A stretch of 64,000 nucleotides of DNA from Pantoea brenneri (lineage in GTDB: Bacteria > Pseudomonadota > Gammaproteobacteria > Enterobacterales > Enterobacteriaceae). A program made the translations under genes and the position numbers. Below the pieces are notes generated by a model. The model searched no databases, was not told the DNA's origin, and was given only the letters and a program-made list of their open reading frames with translations. Below, piece after piece: positions 9,045-18,359 of this stretch. How positions within the stretch are numbered: position 1 is the stretch's first letter; each line of letters opens with the position of its first letter. Where the stretch lies: contig MIEI01000017.1 of NCBI GenBank assembly GCA_002095305.1, positions 1 to 64,000 on the forward strand, given 5' to 3'.

Positions 9045-10015
9045 TAGCCGCTGAGACAGTGTCGAGAACACCGCCTGCAAAGTAGGCCGCTCCGACGGCA
9101 GCCGCTGTGGCTGTGGATCGGGCTGTTGTGGGCTACCGAGGTTAAAGGTAAAGGTGAAATCATCGCCTTCCCCCATCCGCAGATCGGCAATGGTAATCTG
9201 CCCGTTGCGTTCCGCCATCGCATAAAAACCGTGGCTGAACCACGCGACCCGCTCGGCATACCCGTTTCCACGCAGCGCATCAAACAGTTCAGGATGACGG
9301 GGTCGCCATACCACCTGCAGCGGACGCCGTGGCGACAGCAGTGACCAGTAAACCTCACCGTAGCGGTCCGGTGTCATCACCACGCTGCGCCACACCAGGC
9401 TGTTGAAGGCGGTCGGGGTCACCAGCACCTTATCGGTTGGGATCCCCTGCCGGACCAGCGCCTGCTTGATCTGCCCTGCCGCCACGCCCTGAATCGCCAC
9501 GCTCCACAGCAGGTAGAGCGTACTCAGGGTCAGGCCAATCCGGTTCCAGCGTAGCCCGCGCTCACTGCGCCGCCACAGCGCCAGCGCCACGCCAATCAGC
9601 AGCGGCAGCGTATAAAGCGGATCGACGATGTAAATACTGCTAATCGCATAGGATGATCGGTCAGCGGCAGGCCAAGCTGGGTGCCATACACCGTCATTAA
9701 ATCGAGCAGCGGATGGGTAATCAGCGCCAGCCAGATGGCGGGCCACCATGCCGGCCATCTCACCCGGTGGCGGAACAGTCCGGCCACCAGCCAGGCGATC
9801 AGCGGCGATATCAGCGTGAGATAGAGCAGCGCATGACTTTCGGTACGATGCAGCGTCATATTGCGTATCGCATCGCCATGATCGATAAACACATCAAGAT
9901 CGGGCAGGGTGCCGCAGACGGCACCGACCACTGCAGCCTGCCAGACCGGCACCCGTCGTCCCATTACCGCCACGCTGACCGCGGCACCCAGCACCAACTG
10001 CGAAACAGAATCCAT
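9042..10015 (-). CDS. YdjM/YbcI-family metal-dependent hydrolase-like membrane protein (one-base frameshift near 9652)
   Basis: Inner-membrane protein of the YdjM (LexA-regulated/YbcI) family, annotated as putative metal-dependent hydrolases. The N-terminal half shows the conserved pattern MDSVSQLVLGAAV, GTLPDLDVFIDHGD, LHRTESHAL and THPLLDLMTVYGTQLG, with His/Asp residues that probably bind metal. The other half continues in the next frame with SSIYIVDPLYTLPLL, more hydrophobic segments and a soluble tail. The two frames meet near 9652, where the coding strand reads GATCATCCTATGCG; one extra base after CATCC restores DHPYAISS, joining LPLTDH to YAISSIYIVDP and giving 324 residues. I treat the break as a probable sequencing error. 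The substrate is unknown. Confidence 0.8.
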
Positions 10016-10052
10016 GGTTTTACTCCGTGGCGAACGGTCGATCCGGCGTCAG

Positions 10053-10688
10053 TCAGCGCACCCGAATCCCTTCAATAATCATGCGCTGCACGTTGCTGAC
10101 CGTCTGATCAAAAAAATCGGGATCGTTAAGCGTCTGACCGGTGACCGCCTCGACCTGACTGGCAAAATCGGCATAGTGCTGGGTGGTGGCCCACAGCATG
10201 AAGATCAGATGTTGCGGCTGGACACCTGCCAGCCGGCCTTCATCAATCCAGCGCTCAATAATCGCCGCTTTGTCATCCACCAGCTGTTTCAGATCGCCCG
10301 CCAGTTCACCTTTAAGCAGTGGTGCGCCCTGCAACATCTCCAGGCAAAACAGCCGCGAGGCCTGTGGGTGATCGCGTGATACTTCCAGCTTAAGGCGGAT
10401 GTAGCGGCGAATCGCCACCAGCGGATCCTGATCGTGCGCCAGCGCCCGCAGCGGAGCCAGCCAGACATCCAGTATCTGTTTCAGCACCGCCACATACAGC
10501 GCTTCTTTAGAGGGGAAATAGTAGAGCAGATTGGTTTTAGAGACGTCAGCCCGTTCTGCCACCTTATCGAGGCTGGTGCCATGAATGCCAAACTGTGAGA
10601 AGAACGCCAATGCCGCCTCCAGAATGGCAGCACGTTTCGCGGCGACGGCACGCGAACGACGCGTTGGCTTTTTTTCATCGGTTTTCAC
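10053..10688 (-). CDS. rutR: TetR-family uracil/thymine-responsive regulator RutR
   Basis: Represses the divergent rut operon and, in E. coli, regulates carAB and other pyrimidine genes; uracil or thymine releases it from DNA. The 211-residue protein has a TetR HTH from about residue 18 to 63 (AILEAALAFFSQFGIHGTSL, then RADVSKTNLLYYFPSKEALY). The C-terminal ligand domain carries the RutR-typical ATTQHYADFA near residue 170. It is transcribed away from rutA with 307 bases between them, which hold the sigma-54 promoter and candidate operator. The length matches E. coli RutR (212). Confidence 0.95.
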   Translation of the reverse strand: MKTDEKKPTRRSRAVAAKRAAILEAALAFFSQFGIHGTSLDKVAERADVSKTNLLYYFPSKEALYVAVLKQILDVWLAPLRALAHDQDPLVAIRRYIRLKLEVSRDHPQASRLFCLEMLQGAPLLKGELAGDLKQLVDDKAAIIERWIDEGRLAGVQPQHLIFMLWATTQHYADFASQVEAVTGQTLNDPDFFDQTVSNVQRMIIEGIRVR

Positions 10689-10777
10689 ACGTTTACCTCA
10701 TCCCTCTTGTGTCAGCGCATCATAGCAAAGTGCTTCCGCCCTGCCCAATCCACCGCCTGCACCTTTTTCGCTCAGCC

Positions 10778-10794
10778 TGCATGGAAAATGTGCA
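10778..10794. promoter_or_regulatory. Candidate NtrC enhancer site upstream of rutA
   Basis: TGCAT-GGAAAAT-GTGCA is a near match to the NtrC dyad (TGCAC-N7-GTGCA). It lies about 130 bases upstream of the expected sigma-54 transcription start, a normal enhancer distance. E. coli rut is NtrC-activated. Confidence 0.6.
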
Positions 10795-10801
10795 GCGAAT
10801 T

Positions 10802-10826
10802 TTGACCAAACGGTCCGAAATGGACC
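10802..10826. promoter_or_regulatory. Candidate RutR operator
   Basis: TTGACCA-AA-CGGTCCG at 10802-10817 matches the RutR consensus TTGACCA-NN-TGGTCAA in 12 of 14 defined positions. A second overlapping dyad, GGTCC-GAAAT-GGACC, spans 10812-10826. It lies between the NtrC-like site and the sigma-54 promoter. Confidence 0.7.
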
Positions 10827-10890
10827 ATCTGCTCTGGTTACCTCTTTTGGGTTAAGTTTAACCTGTTGTTATTTATTGCATTAAAAAAAG

Positions 10891-10906
10891 TGGCACACAG
10901 TTTGCA
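10891..10906 (+). promoter_or_regulatory. Sigma-54 promoter of the rut operon
   Basis: TGGCAC-ACAGT-TTGCA gives the -24 (GG) and -12 (GC) elements at the required spacing. Transcription is expected to begin about 12 bases after the GC, near 10917, leaving a leader of roughly 80 bases before rutA. This agrees with nitrogen control of rut in E. coli. Confidence 0.85.
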
Positions 10907-10995
10907 GAATTGTGACTGAGCGCAGCCCCTCAGGGATGAAGCAGGAAGCAGTGCCGCGCGTGAAATGTCCTCCCCCGACTGCATAGAGGTTTCAC

Positions 10996-12087
10996 ATGAA
11001 GATAGGCGTCTTTATTCCGATTGGTAACAATGGCTGGCTGATTTCATCCCATGCACCGCAATACAAGCCGACCTTTGAACTGAACAAAGCGATCGTGCTG
11101 AAAGCGGAGCATTACCATTTCGACTTTGCGCTGTCGATGATCAAACTGCGCGGCTTCGGCGGTAAGACCGAATTCTGGGATCACAACCTCGAGTCCTTCA
11201 CCCTGATGGCGGGCCTGGCAGCCGTGACCTCTCGCATTGAGATCTACGCGACGGCGGCCACGCTGACGCTGCCCCCGGCTATTGTGGCGCGCATGGCCGC
11301 CACCATCGATTCGATTTCCAATGGCCGATTTGGCGTCAACCTGGTGACCGGCTGGCAGAAGCCCGAATATGAGCAGATGGGATTATGGCCGGGCGATGAG
11401 TACTTCGGCAGCCGTTATGCCTATCTGACCGAATACGTTACCGTGCTGCGCGATCTGTGGGGCACCGGCAAGTCTGACTTCAAGGGCGATTTTTTCACCA
11501 TGAATGACTGCCGGGTCAGCCCGCAACCGCAGCGGCCGATGAAGGTAATCTGCGCCGGTCAGAGTGATGCCGGTATGGCATTTTCCGCCCAGCACGCCGA
11601 TTACAACTTCTGCTTTGGTAAAGGCGTGAATACCCCTACCGCATTCAGCGCGACCTCCACGCGGATGAAGCAGGCCGCGGAAAAAGCCGGACGCGATGTC
11701 GGCTCCTATGTGCTGTTTATGATTATCGCGGCTGCGACCGATGAAGAAGCCCGCGCCCGATGGGAACACTACAAAGCCGGTGCCGATGAAGAGGCACTCT
11801 CCTGGCTGACCACCCAAAGCCAGCAGGACACCAAATCAGGCAGCGACACCAACGTGCGCCAGATGGCCGATCCCACCTCGGCGGTCAACATCAATATGGG
11901 GACGCTGGTCGGCTCTTATGCCAGCGTGGCGCGGATGCTGGATGAGGTGGCGCAGGTGGACGGCACCCATGGCGTGCTGCTGACGTTTGATGATTTCCTG
12001 CAGGGCATCGAAGACTTTGGTCAACATATTCAACCGCTGATGCAGTGCCGCAGTGCCCTGCTGGAAGCCCAACAGGAGGTGGCCTGA
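10996..12087 (+). CDS. rutA: Pyrimidine monooxygenase RutA
   Basis: Flavin-dependent monooxygenase of the luciferase-like family that opens the uracil or thymine ring, giving ureidoacrylate. The 363-residue protein has the length of E. coli RutA and its hallmark segments ([33 protein letters not shown] and MDQMGLW-like [11 protein letters not shown]). It is the first gene of rutABCDFG, behind a sigma-54 promoter. Its TGA stop overlaps the rutB start (TGATG), implying coupled translation. The reduced flavin is supplied by RutF, encoded in the same operon. Confidence 0.97.
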   Translation: MKIGVFIPIGNNGWLISSHAPQYKPTFELNKAIVLKAEHYHFDFALSMIKLRGFGGKTEFWDHNLESFTLMAGLAAVTSRIEIYATAATLTLPPAIVARMAATIDSISNGRFGVNLVTGWQKPEYEQMGLWPGDEYFGSRYAYLTEYVTVLRDLWGTGKSDFKGDFFTMNDCRVSPQPQRPMKVICAGQSDAGMAFSAQHADYNFCFGKGVNTPTAFSATSTRMKQAAEKAGRDVGSYVLFMIIAAATDEEARARWEHYKAGADEEALSWLTTQSQQDTKSGSDTNVRQMADPTSAVNINMGTLVGSYASVARMLDEVAQVDGTHGVLLTFDDFLQGIEDFGQHIQPLMQCRSALLEAQQEVA

Positions 12088-12809
12088 TGAGTACGGTTTA
12101 TTGCGCCCATACCCCAGACGTGCCGCAGATTGAGCTGCCGGCGCGTCCCGAACCGATCGCCTTTCCACCCAGCCAGAGCGCGCTGATTGTGGTGGATATG
12201 CAAAATGCTTACGCCACCGAAGGCGGCTATCTGGATCTGGCCGGGTTTGATGTCTCTGCCACCCAGCCGGTGATCGCCAGCATCGCACAGGCGGTGACCG
12301 CTGCCCGGGCAGCAGGCATCCAGATTATCTGGTTTCAGAACGGCTGGGATGCGGATTACGTCGAAGCTGGCGATGCCGGTTCACCCAATTTTCACAAATC
12401 GAATGCGCTGAAAACCATGCGCAAACGCCCGGAACTGCACGGCACGCTGCTGTCGAAAGGCAGCTGGGATTATGCGCTGGTGGATCAGCTGGTGCCGCAG
12501 CCGGGCGACATTGTGTTGCCGAAACCACGCTACAGCGGCTTCTTTAATACGCCGCTCGACAGCATGTTACGCAGCCGCGGTATCCGTCATCTGATCTTCA
12601 CCGGCATTGCGACTAACGTCTGCGTCGAATCGACACTGCGTGACGGTTTCTTCCTTGAGTATTTCGGCGTGGTGCTGGAAGACGCGACTTATCAGGCCGG
12701 ACCTGCTTTTGCGCAGCAGGCGGCCCTGTTTAATATCGAAACGTTTTTTGGCTGGGTGTCGGACGTTGCCACCTTCTGCGAGAGCCTGAAACCTGCCGAT
12801 TCCCGCTGA
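12087..12809 (+). CDS. rutB: Ureidoacrylate/peroxyureidoacrylate amidohydrolase RutB
   Basis: Isochorismatase-like hydrolase that cleaves the RutA product to release carbamate and aminoacrylate. The 240-residue protein carries the family triad: Asp in [10 protein letters not shown], Lys in [10 protein letters not shown], and the nucleophile Cys in [14 protein letters not shown]. The ATG at 12087 overlaps the rutA stop (TGATG) and is preceded by AGGAGG; the longer in-frame extension to 12045 lies inside rutA and is not used. RutC is 24 bases downstream. Confidence 0.96.
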   Translation: MSTVYCAHTPDVPQIELPARPEPIAFPPSQSALIVVDMQNAYATEGGYLDLAGFDVSATQPVIASIAQAVTAARAAGIQIIWFQNGWDADYVEAGDAGSPNFHKSNALKTMRKRPELHGTLLSKGSWDYALVDQLVPQPGDIVLPKPRYSGFFNTPLDSMLRSRGIRHLIFTGIATNVCVESTLRDGFFLEYFGVVLEDATYQAGPAFAQQAALFNIETFFGWVSDVATFCESLKPADSR

Positions 12810-12833
12810 GCGATTCAAAAAGGAGAAGTTGTT

Positions 12834-13229
12834 ATGCCAAAAAGCGTGATTATTCCGCCGGGAACCACCACCCCCATCGCCCCTTTCGTGCCCGGCACGC
12901 TGGCCGACGGCGTGGTGTACGTTTCGGGTACGTTACCGTTCGATGCTGATAATAACGTGGTGCACGTTGGCGACGCTGCGGCACAAACCCGCCATGTACT
13001 GGAAACCATCAAGAAGGTGATTGAAACCGCCGGCGGCAATATGGCGGACGTGACGTTCAACTCGATATTCATTACCGACTGGGCCAATTACGCGGCGGTG
13101 AATCAGGTCTATGCCGATTATTTTCCCGGTGATAAACCGGCCCGCTTCTGTATTCAGTGCGGGCTGGTCAAACCCGATGCGCTGATTGAAATCGCCAGCG
13201 TGGCGCACATCGGCAAACAGGAGGTCTGA
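12834..13229 (+). CDS. rutC: RidA-family aminoacrylate deaminase RutC
   Basis: Member of the YjgF/YER057c/UK114 (RidA) family. In the rut pathway it was assigned to conversion of 3-aminoacrylate toward malonic semialdehyde. The 131 residues match the family length. Visible features are the N-terminal [22 protein letters not shown], the RidA pattern around [11 protein letters not shown], and the C-terminal [13 protein letters not shown], where the usual ligand-binding Arg segment reads [12 protein letters not shown] strong ribosome-binding site (AGGAG) precedes the start. The TGA stop overlaps the rutD ATG (TGATG). Confidence 0.95.
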   Translation: MPKSVIIPPGTTTPIAPFVPGTLADGVVYVSGTLPFDADNNVVHVGDAAAQTRHVLETIKKVIETAGGNMADVTFNSIFITDWANYAAVNQVYADYFPGDKPARFCIQCGLVKPDALIEIASVAHIGKQEV

Positions 13230-14038
13230 TGCAGCTGGATATCCTTGGCCTGCAGTCGCCGGATGCCCCGACGCTGGTGCTCTCTTCCGGTCTGGGTGGC
13301 GTGGCGGGCTTCTGGCAGCCGCAGCTGGCTGCCCTGACCGCCCGTTACCGGGTGGTGCTCTACGATCAGCGCGGTACCGGCCGCAGCGCCGATACCCTGC
13401 CGGAAGGTTACAGCATGGCGATGATGGCGGCAGAGCTGGCCGCCGCGCTGGCGCAGCAGGGAATCCTGCGTTTTAGCCTGATCGGTCATGCGCTCGGCGG
13501 GCTGGTGGGTTTGCAACTGGCGCTGGATTATCCGGAGCGGGTTGAACGGATAGTGGTAATCAATGGCTGGCTGACGCTGCATCCCCACACGCGCCGCTGC
13601 TTTCAGGTGCGCCAGGATCTGTTGCTTAACGTCGGCGTTGAAGCCTTTGTGCGTGCCCAGCCGCTGTTTCTCTATCCGGCTGAATGGATGGCGCAGCATC
13701 AGACCCGGCTGGAACAGGAAGACAGTCATCACATTGCCCATTTCCAGGGAATGGAGAACCTGATGCGGCGTCTGCACGCCCTGATGAGCGCTGATTTTAG
13801 CACGCGTGCCGCCGCTATTCCCCAGCCGGCGCTGGTGATCTGCAGTCAGGACGATCTGCTGGTGCCCTGGAGCTGTTCCGCTCAGCTGGCGGCGGCGCTG
13901 CCGAACGCCTCGGAGCAGGTAATGGCATGGGGTGGCCACGCGATGAGCGTAACCGATGCCGATCACTTTAATGCCCTGCTGGTGCAGTGGCTGGATGATA
14001 CCGATGACGTGCAGCCACTGGCACGCGTCGCCGGGTAA
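13229..14038 (+). CDS. rutD: Alpha/beta-hydrolase RutD (pyrimidine degradation)
   Basis: Alpha/beta-hydrolase-fold protein proposed to speed aminoacrylate hydrolysis in uracil use. Conserved parts are [23 protein letters not shown] and a C-terminal GGHAMSV with the usual histidine. The nucleophile elbow reads G-H-A-L-G, with Ala where classical hydrolases have Ser; E. coli RutD has the same GHALG, so this is a family trait and not a local mutation. At 269 residues it is close to E. coli (266). In E. coli rutE follows; here rutF starts 20 bases after the stop. Confidence 0.94.
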   Translation: MQLDILGLQSPDAPTLVLSSGLGGVAGFWQPQLAALTARYRVVLYDQRGTGRSADTLPEGYSMAMMAAELAAALAQQGILRFSLIGHALGGLVGLQLALDYPERVERIVVINGWLTLHPHTRRCFQVRQDLLLNVGVEAFVRAQPLFLYPAEWMAQHQTRLEQEDSHHIAHFQGMENLMRRLHALMSADFSTRAAAIPQPALVICSQDDLLVPWSCSAQLAAALPNASEQVMAWGGHAMSVTDADHFNALLVQWLDDTDDVQPLARVAG

Positions 14039-14058
14039 CCCTTTTTGTGGAGAACGCG

Positions 14059-14574
14059 ATGAATCCGAATCATCTTGCGCCTGTGGTAGAGAAAACTGAG
14101 TTTCGTAACGCCATGTCGCGGCTGGGTGCCGCCGTCAATATCATCACCACCGAAGGTCCGGCCGGTCGTGCTGGCTTTACTGCCTCTGCGGTCTGCAGCG
14201 TTACCGATTCGCCACCTACCCTGCTGGTCTGCCTCAATCGTTCCGCCTCGGTCTGGCCGGTGTTCTGTGAAAACCGTCAGCTGTGCGTCAATACCCTGGC
14301 GGCAGGCCACGAAACCTTATCCAACCTGTTCGGCGGCAAGACGCCGATGGCCGAACGCTTTATTGCTGCCGAATGGTCAACAGCGATTACCGGTTCGCCG
14401 GTGCTGAGCGGCGCAGTCGCCTCGTTTGACTGTCGTATCAGCCAGATTGTCAGCGTCGGCACCCACGACATTCTGTTCTGTGAGGTGCTGGCGCTGGTGC
14501 GTAACGACGATACCCACGGTCTGGCATGGTTTGACCGCGGTTATCATCCGCTTATGCGGCAGGAAGCCTGTTAA
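14059..14574 (+). CDS. rutF: NADH:flavin reductase RutF
   Basis: Supplies reduced FMN to RutA. It is a flavin-reductase-like (split-barrel FMN-binding) protein of 171 residues, with typical segments [35 protein letters not shown] and CVNTLA. The ATG at 14059 is preferred over the in-frame GTG at 14047 because GGAG lies at the usual distance before it. It follows rutD directly: the rutE gene found here in E. coli is absent. The next gene, rutG, begins 55 bases downstream. Confidence 0.95.
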   Translation: MNPNHLAPVVEKTEFRNAMSRLGAAVNIITTEGPAGRAGFTASAVCSVTDSPPTLLVCLNRSASVWPVFCENRQLCVNTLAAGHETLSNLFGGKTPMAERFIAAEWSTAITGSPVLSGAVASFDCRISQIVSVGTHDILFCEVLALVRNDDTHGLAWFDRGYHPLMRQEAC

Positions 14575-14629
14575 TCCGCCAGCCTTCCGCAGGCCTGGCC
14601 CCGGCATTCATCACTTTCTGGAGTATACG

Positions 14630-15958
14630 ATGGCACGTTCCTGGTTCCCGCAATGGCAAAAGAAGTCGGCACTGAGTGAAAACGGCATTATTGCCCCGGA
14701 TGAAACGCTGCCGATGGGGCAAACGCTGATTCTTGGTTTGCAACATGCAGTCGCGATGTTTGGCGCAACGGTACTGATGCCGTTGCTGATGGGCCTGGAC
14801 CCTAACCTGGCGATTCTGGTGTCGGGGATTGGCACCCTGCTGTTCTTTTTGATTACCGGCGGTCGGGTGCCCAGTTACCTTGGCTCCAGCGCCGCGTTTG
14901 TCGGGGTGGTGATCGCCGTGACCGGTTTCAGCGGTCAGGGACTGAACCCTAATCTCAGCGTGGCGCTGGGTGGCGTAATCGCCTGTGGCCTGGTTTATAC
15001 CCTGATTGGGCTGGTGGTGATGAAAGCCGGTACCCGCTGGATTGAAAACCTGATGCCGCCAGTGGTGACGGGCGCGGTGGTGATGGCCATCGGGCTGAAT
15101 CTGGCCCCGATTGCGGTGCATGGCGTATCCGGATCCTCGTTTGACAGCTGGGTGGCGGTAATGACGGTGCTCTGTATTGGCGTGGTGGCGGTATTTACGC
15201 ACGGCATGATACAGCGCCTGCTGATCCTGATTGGGCTGATCGTGGCGTGGGCTCTCTATGCTCTGCTGACCAACGGGCTGGGACTGGGCAAGCCGGTCGA
15301 CTTTACGCTGCTGGCGCAGGCACCGTGGTTTGGCCTGCCGCACACCACCGCGCCAGCTTTTGATCTGCAGGCGATGGTGATGATCGCGCCGGTAGCGATC
15401 ATTCTGGTGGCGGAGAATCTTGGTCACCTGAAAGCGGTGGCGGGAATGACCGGACGTAACCTTGACCCGTATATGGGGCGGGCATTTGTCGGCGACGGTC
15501 TGGCAACAATACTCTCCGGCTCGATCGGCGGCAGCGGCGTAACCACCTATGCAGAAAATATCGGGGTGATGGCGGTGACTAAAGTCTACTCAACGCTGGC
15601 GTTTGTCGCCGCGGCGATCATTGCCATTCTGGCCGGTTTCTCGCCGAAGTTTGGCGCGCTAATCCACACGATTCCGGCGCCGGTAATTGGCGGAGCATCG
15701 ATTGTGGTGTTTGGGCTGATTGCGGTGGCAGGGGCTCGCATCTGGGTTCAAAATCACGTTGATTTCAGCCAGAACAGCAACCTGATTATGGTCGCCACCA
15801 CGCTGGTGCTAGGTGCCGGTGACTTTGCGCTGAAGATAGGTTCATTTACCCTCGGCGGTATCGGCACCGCCACCTTCGGCGCCATTATCCTTAATGCGAT
15901 TCTGCGCCGACGCGGCGTGACGCTACCGGATAAGCCACTGGCGCGACAGGAGGGCTAA
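14630..15958 (+). CDS. rutG: Pyrimidine permease RutG
   Basis: NCS2-family (xanthine/uracil permease) proton symporter, last gene of the rut operon. The 442-residue protein equals E. coli RutG and has about 12-14 hydrophobic segments, with family segments near LILGLQHAVAMFGATVLMP, VAENLGHLKAVAGMTGRN and GSIGGSGVTTYAENIGVMAVT. The ATG at 14630 has CTGGAG six bases upstream; the longer open frame reaching back to 14426 lies inside rutF in another frame and is not used. Its TAA stop abuts the converging transporter gene with no gap. Confidence 0.96.
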   Translation: MARSWFPQWQKKSALSENGIIAPDETLPMGQTLILGLQHAVAMFGATVLMPLLMGLDPNLAILVSGIGTLLFFLITGGRVPSYLGSSAAFVGVVIAVTGFSGQGLNPNLSVALGGVIACGLVYTLIGLVVMKAGTRWIENLMPPVVTGAVVMAIGLNLAPIAVHGVSGSSFDSWVAVMTVLCIGVVAVFTHGMIQRLLILIGLIVAWALYALLTNGLGLGKPVDFTLLAQAPWFGLPHTTAPAFDLQAMVMIAPVAIILVAENLGHLKAVAGMTGRNLDPYMGRAFVGDGLATILSGSIGGSGVTTYAENIGVMAVTKVYSTLAFVAAAIIAILAGFSPKFGALIHTIPAPVIGGASIVVFGLIAVAGARIWVQNHVDFSQNSNLIMVATTLVLGAGDFALKIGSFTLGGIGTATFGAIILNAILRRRGVTLPDKPLARQEG

Positions 15959-16882
15959 CTATTCCTGCGATTCCTGCGGTGTGGTCGCTGGCTGCACCGC
16001 CTTCTTCCGTTTCAGCCGCAGCTCACTGACAATCACGCCGCAGACAATCAGCGCCCCGCCCAGCAACGCCAGGGCTGGCAAACGCTCACCCGCTATCCGC
16101 CCGACCACACCCGCCCAGACCGGTTCACCGGCATAAATCACCGTCGCCCGGGTCGGTGAAACGCTGCGCTGCGCCCAGTTCATCGTGACCTGAATTAAGG
16201 CGCTGGCTGCGCCAAGTCCCAGCGCGCTGAGCAGTAGCGGCGTCGAAAGCACCGGAACCGTTTCACCATTGGGGATCATCAACGCAAAAGCGCACAGTGA
16301 TGCCACCGCCAGCTGTATCAGAGTAACCCGGCGGACATCAACCTGACCGGCATAGCGGCTGATTAAGATGATCTCGGCCGCGATCGCCAGGGTACTGAGC
16401 AGGGTCGCCAGTTCACCGGCGTTCAGGCTGATGCGGCCATCCTGCGGCCCGGCTACCAGCAACAGGCCGGTAAATGCCAGCACGATACCGATCCACGACA
16501 TCAGCCCCGGCGGACGGCGTAAAAACAGCCATTGCAGCAGCGGTACCACCGGCACATAGAGCGCGGTGAGAAACGCCGACTGGCTGCTGGAGATGGTCTG
16601 CATTCCCCAGGTTTGTAAGCCGTAACCTCCGGCAATCGACAGGCCAATCAGGGTGCCGGCTTTAATTTCCAGCCAGCTGATAGCGGCCAGATAACGGCGG
16701 AAAAACAGTGCCAGCAGCAGCGCCGCCGTAGCAAAGCGCAGCCCGACGAAGAAAAAGGGACCGGAGTGTTGCATCGCACGGTGCACCACCAGAAAGGTGC
16801 CGCCCCAGACCATGGTAATAAACAGTAATACCAGCTCCTGGCGCGTAAGGCGCAGGGATAAACCGCGGAGTGCGTCCGACAT
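15959..16882 (-). CDS. DMT-superfamily (EamA) transporter
   Basis: A 307-residue inner-membrane protein with ten predicted helices, in two EamA repeats (first starting ELVLLFITMVWGGTFLVVH, second after AGPQDGRIS). Drug/metabolite-transporter proteins of this type export amino acids, metabolites or toxic compounds; the substrate cannot be inferred here. A charged C-terminal tail (RLKRKKAVQPATTPQE) ends the protein. It converges on rutG with no intergenic gap. No close named homologue is recognised. Confidence 0.85.
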   Translation of the reverse strand: MSDALRGLSLRLTRQELVLLFITMVWGGTFLVVHRAMQHSGPFFFVGLRFATAALLLALFFRRYLAAISWLEIKAGTLIGLSIAGGYGLQTWGMQTISSSQSAFLTALYVPVVPLLQWLFLRRPPGLMSWIGIVLAFTGLLLVAGPQDGRISLNAGELATLLSTLAIAAEIILISRYAGQVDVRRVTLIQLAVASLCAFALMIPNGETVPVLSTPLLLSALGLGAASALIQVTMNWAQRSVSPTRATVIYAGEPVWAGVVGRIAGERLPALALLGGALIVCGVIVSELRLKRKKAVQPATTPQESQE

Positions 16883-16976
16883 AATTCACCTGATGATGGA
16901 TTCGGGCTTATTGTGCGGAGTGAACAGAGGAAAAGCAACGGCGTTGACCGCCGGTGTTTACCGGCGGAACAGAGGT

Positions 16977-17153
16977 TTATTCATCATCGGTTTTTTTACT
17001 GCTGCTGCGCCCCCCTTTTTCGCCAGCACGGGCAGCGCGTTGCGGATCGTTTTTGAAATTCCCGCCGCTGTTTTTACCGCCTTTCCGCCCCGCTTCTGCA
17101 GCACGTTCACGGTTTTCGGCGAAATTTCCTGAACCTCCACGATGTGATGCCAT
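16977..17153 (-). CDS. ymdF: KGG-motif stress protein (YmdF/YciG, con-10 type)
   Basis: A 58-residue hydrophilic protein found by reading the minus strand directly. It starts MASHRGGSGNFAENR, carries two glycine-rich repeats (AEAGRKGGKNSGGNF and ARAGEKGGRSSS), and ends KKTDDE. The two KGG motifs define the family; E. coli YmdF and YciG are stress-induced. A clear AGGAG lies seven bases before the ATG. Position next to wrbA and the rut operon is the same as in E. coli. A longer frame (16958-17221) on this strand is a shadow of this gene. Molecular function is unknown. Confidence 0.93.
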   Translation of the reverse strand: MASHRGGSGNFAENRERAAEAGRKGGKNSGGNFKNDPQRAARAGEKGGRSSSKKTDDE

Positions 17154-17455
17154 GGTCTACTCCTGTCGCGTAACGCGATAAATGAGGAAAGAAAGCAACC
17201 TGTGGCTGACGGCAATAGCACCGCTTTCAGCCATGCTTAAAGAATAGCCAATTTCTGTTTTTGCTCCTGCGACAGTCACATTTAGCAACAGACTATTCAC
17301 CCTCAGTTTGATTAAACAACGCACATTCTGTCGCCTTACAACCGATTGCCTGGCGGTTTATTACCCGACTGCCGAACGCCTGACCCGCGCTTCGCCCACG
17401 TGAAACGAAAGCTCTTCTATACTTTTCAGGACGTCAAACCGACCCGGAGAGATCA
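17154..17455. other. Intergenic region upstream of wrbA
   Basis: Divergent region of 302 bases between the KGG gene and wrbA. The wrbA side has CTATACTT at 17417-17424, which fits a sigma-S-type -10 element (CTATACT) about 33 bases before the start codon; wrbA is in the sigma-S regulon in E. coli. No gene or further structure was recognised. Confidence 0.5.
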
Positions 17456-18055
17456 ATGGCTAAGATTCTGGTGCTCTACTACTCAATGTATGGACATATC
17501 GAAACGATGGCGAACGCGGTTGCAGAAGGCGCTCGTCGGGTGCCTGGTGCGGAAGTGGATATCCTGCGGGTGCCAGAAACCATGGATGCCGAGCGCTTTG
17601 CGCAGGTGGGCGGTAAAACCAATCAGGCGGCTGCAGAAGCAACCCCTGAGGTGTTGACGCAGTATGACGCCATTATCGTCGGCACCCCGACCCGCTTCGG
17701 CAATATGTCAGGTCAGATGCGCACCTTCTGGGATCGCACCGGTGGACTGTGGGCATCGGGGGCGCTGCATGGCAAGGTCGGCAGCGTTTTCACCTCAACC
17801 GGCACCGGCGGCGGCCAGGAGCTGACGATTACCTCGGTCTGGACCACCCTGGCGCATCACGGCATGGTGATTGTCCCGATCGGCTACGGCACGCAGGAGT
17901 TGTTTGATATTTCCCGGACTCGCGGCGGTACGCCTTATGGTGCCTCTACCCTGGCGGGCGGGGATGGTTCACGTCAGCCCACGGAAGAGGAACTGAACAT
18001 CGCCCGCTATCAGGGTGAGCACGTTGCCGGGCTGACCGTAAAACTGAAGGACTGA
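17456..18055 (+). CDS. wrbA: NAD(P)H:quinone oxidoreductase WrbA
   Basis: Flavodoxin-like FMN enzyme that reduces quinones with two electrons, avoiding semiquinone radicals; induced in stationary phase in E. coli. The 199 residues show the FMN phosphate-binding loop ([15 protein letters not shown]), the WrbA insert around [18 protein letters not shown], and [14 protein letters not shown] contacting the cofactor. It is normally a cytosolic tetramer. The start follows CGGAGAG at a good distance. yccJ is 20 bases downstream and probably co-transcribed, as in E. coli. Confidence 0.97.
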   Translation: MAKILVLYYSMYGHIETMANAVAEGARRVPGAEVDILRVPETMDAERFAQVGGKTNQAAAEATPEVLTQYDAIIVGTPTRFGNMSGQMRTFWDRTGGLWASGALHGKVGSVFTSTGTGGGQELTITSVWTTLAHHGMVIVPIGYGTQELFDISRTRGGTPYGASTLAGGDGSRQPTEEELNIARYQGEHVAGLTVKLKD

Positions 18056-18075
18056 TTTCATCGAAGGAGAACATT

Positions 18076-18306
18076 ATGGCTACTGAACAAGCAAAAGCAC
18101 ATCACGTTGGCGAATGGGCCAGTCTGCGTCATACCTCGCCTGAAATCGCCGAGGCCATTTTCGAAGTGGCAAATTACGATGAGCGGCTTGCAGAAGAGAT
18201 CTGGCGCCAGCAAGGCAGTGACGACGTGCTGATTCGCGCCTTTGAAAAAACCGATAAAGATGTCCTGACCTGGGATGACAAAACAGTAGAACGAAAAAAC
18301 GTGTAA
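18076..18306 (+). CDS. yccJ: YccJ family small protein
   Basis: A 76-residue acidic, probably soluble protein matching E. coli YccJ in size and place (after wrbA). It starts [19 protein letters not shown] and contains [25 protein letters not shown] strong ribosome-binding site (GAAGGAGA) precedes it. Its function is unknown; co-transcription with wrbA suggests a stationary-phase or stress role, which is inference. Confidence 0.92.
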   Translation: MATEQAKAHHVGEWASLRHTSPEIAEAIFEVANYDERLAEEIWRQQGSDDVLIRAFEKTDKDVLTWDDKTVERKNV

Positions 18307-18359
18307 TTCAGGGGCGGGAATTTCCCGCCTCGACTTTTTAACTGACCAAGGAGCACGCT

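Noticed and set aside
13229-14038. RutD as a dead hydrolase because the nucleophile Ser is Ala
   Set aside because: The GHALG elbow is the same in E. coli RutD, so it is a family trait and not a local loss.
16958-17221. 87-codon minus-strand frame next to wrbA
   Set aside because: It is a shadow of the KGG-motif gene (16977-17153), which has the proper start, ribosome-binding site and family repeats in another frame.
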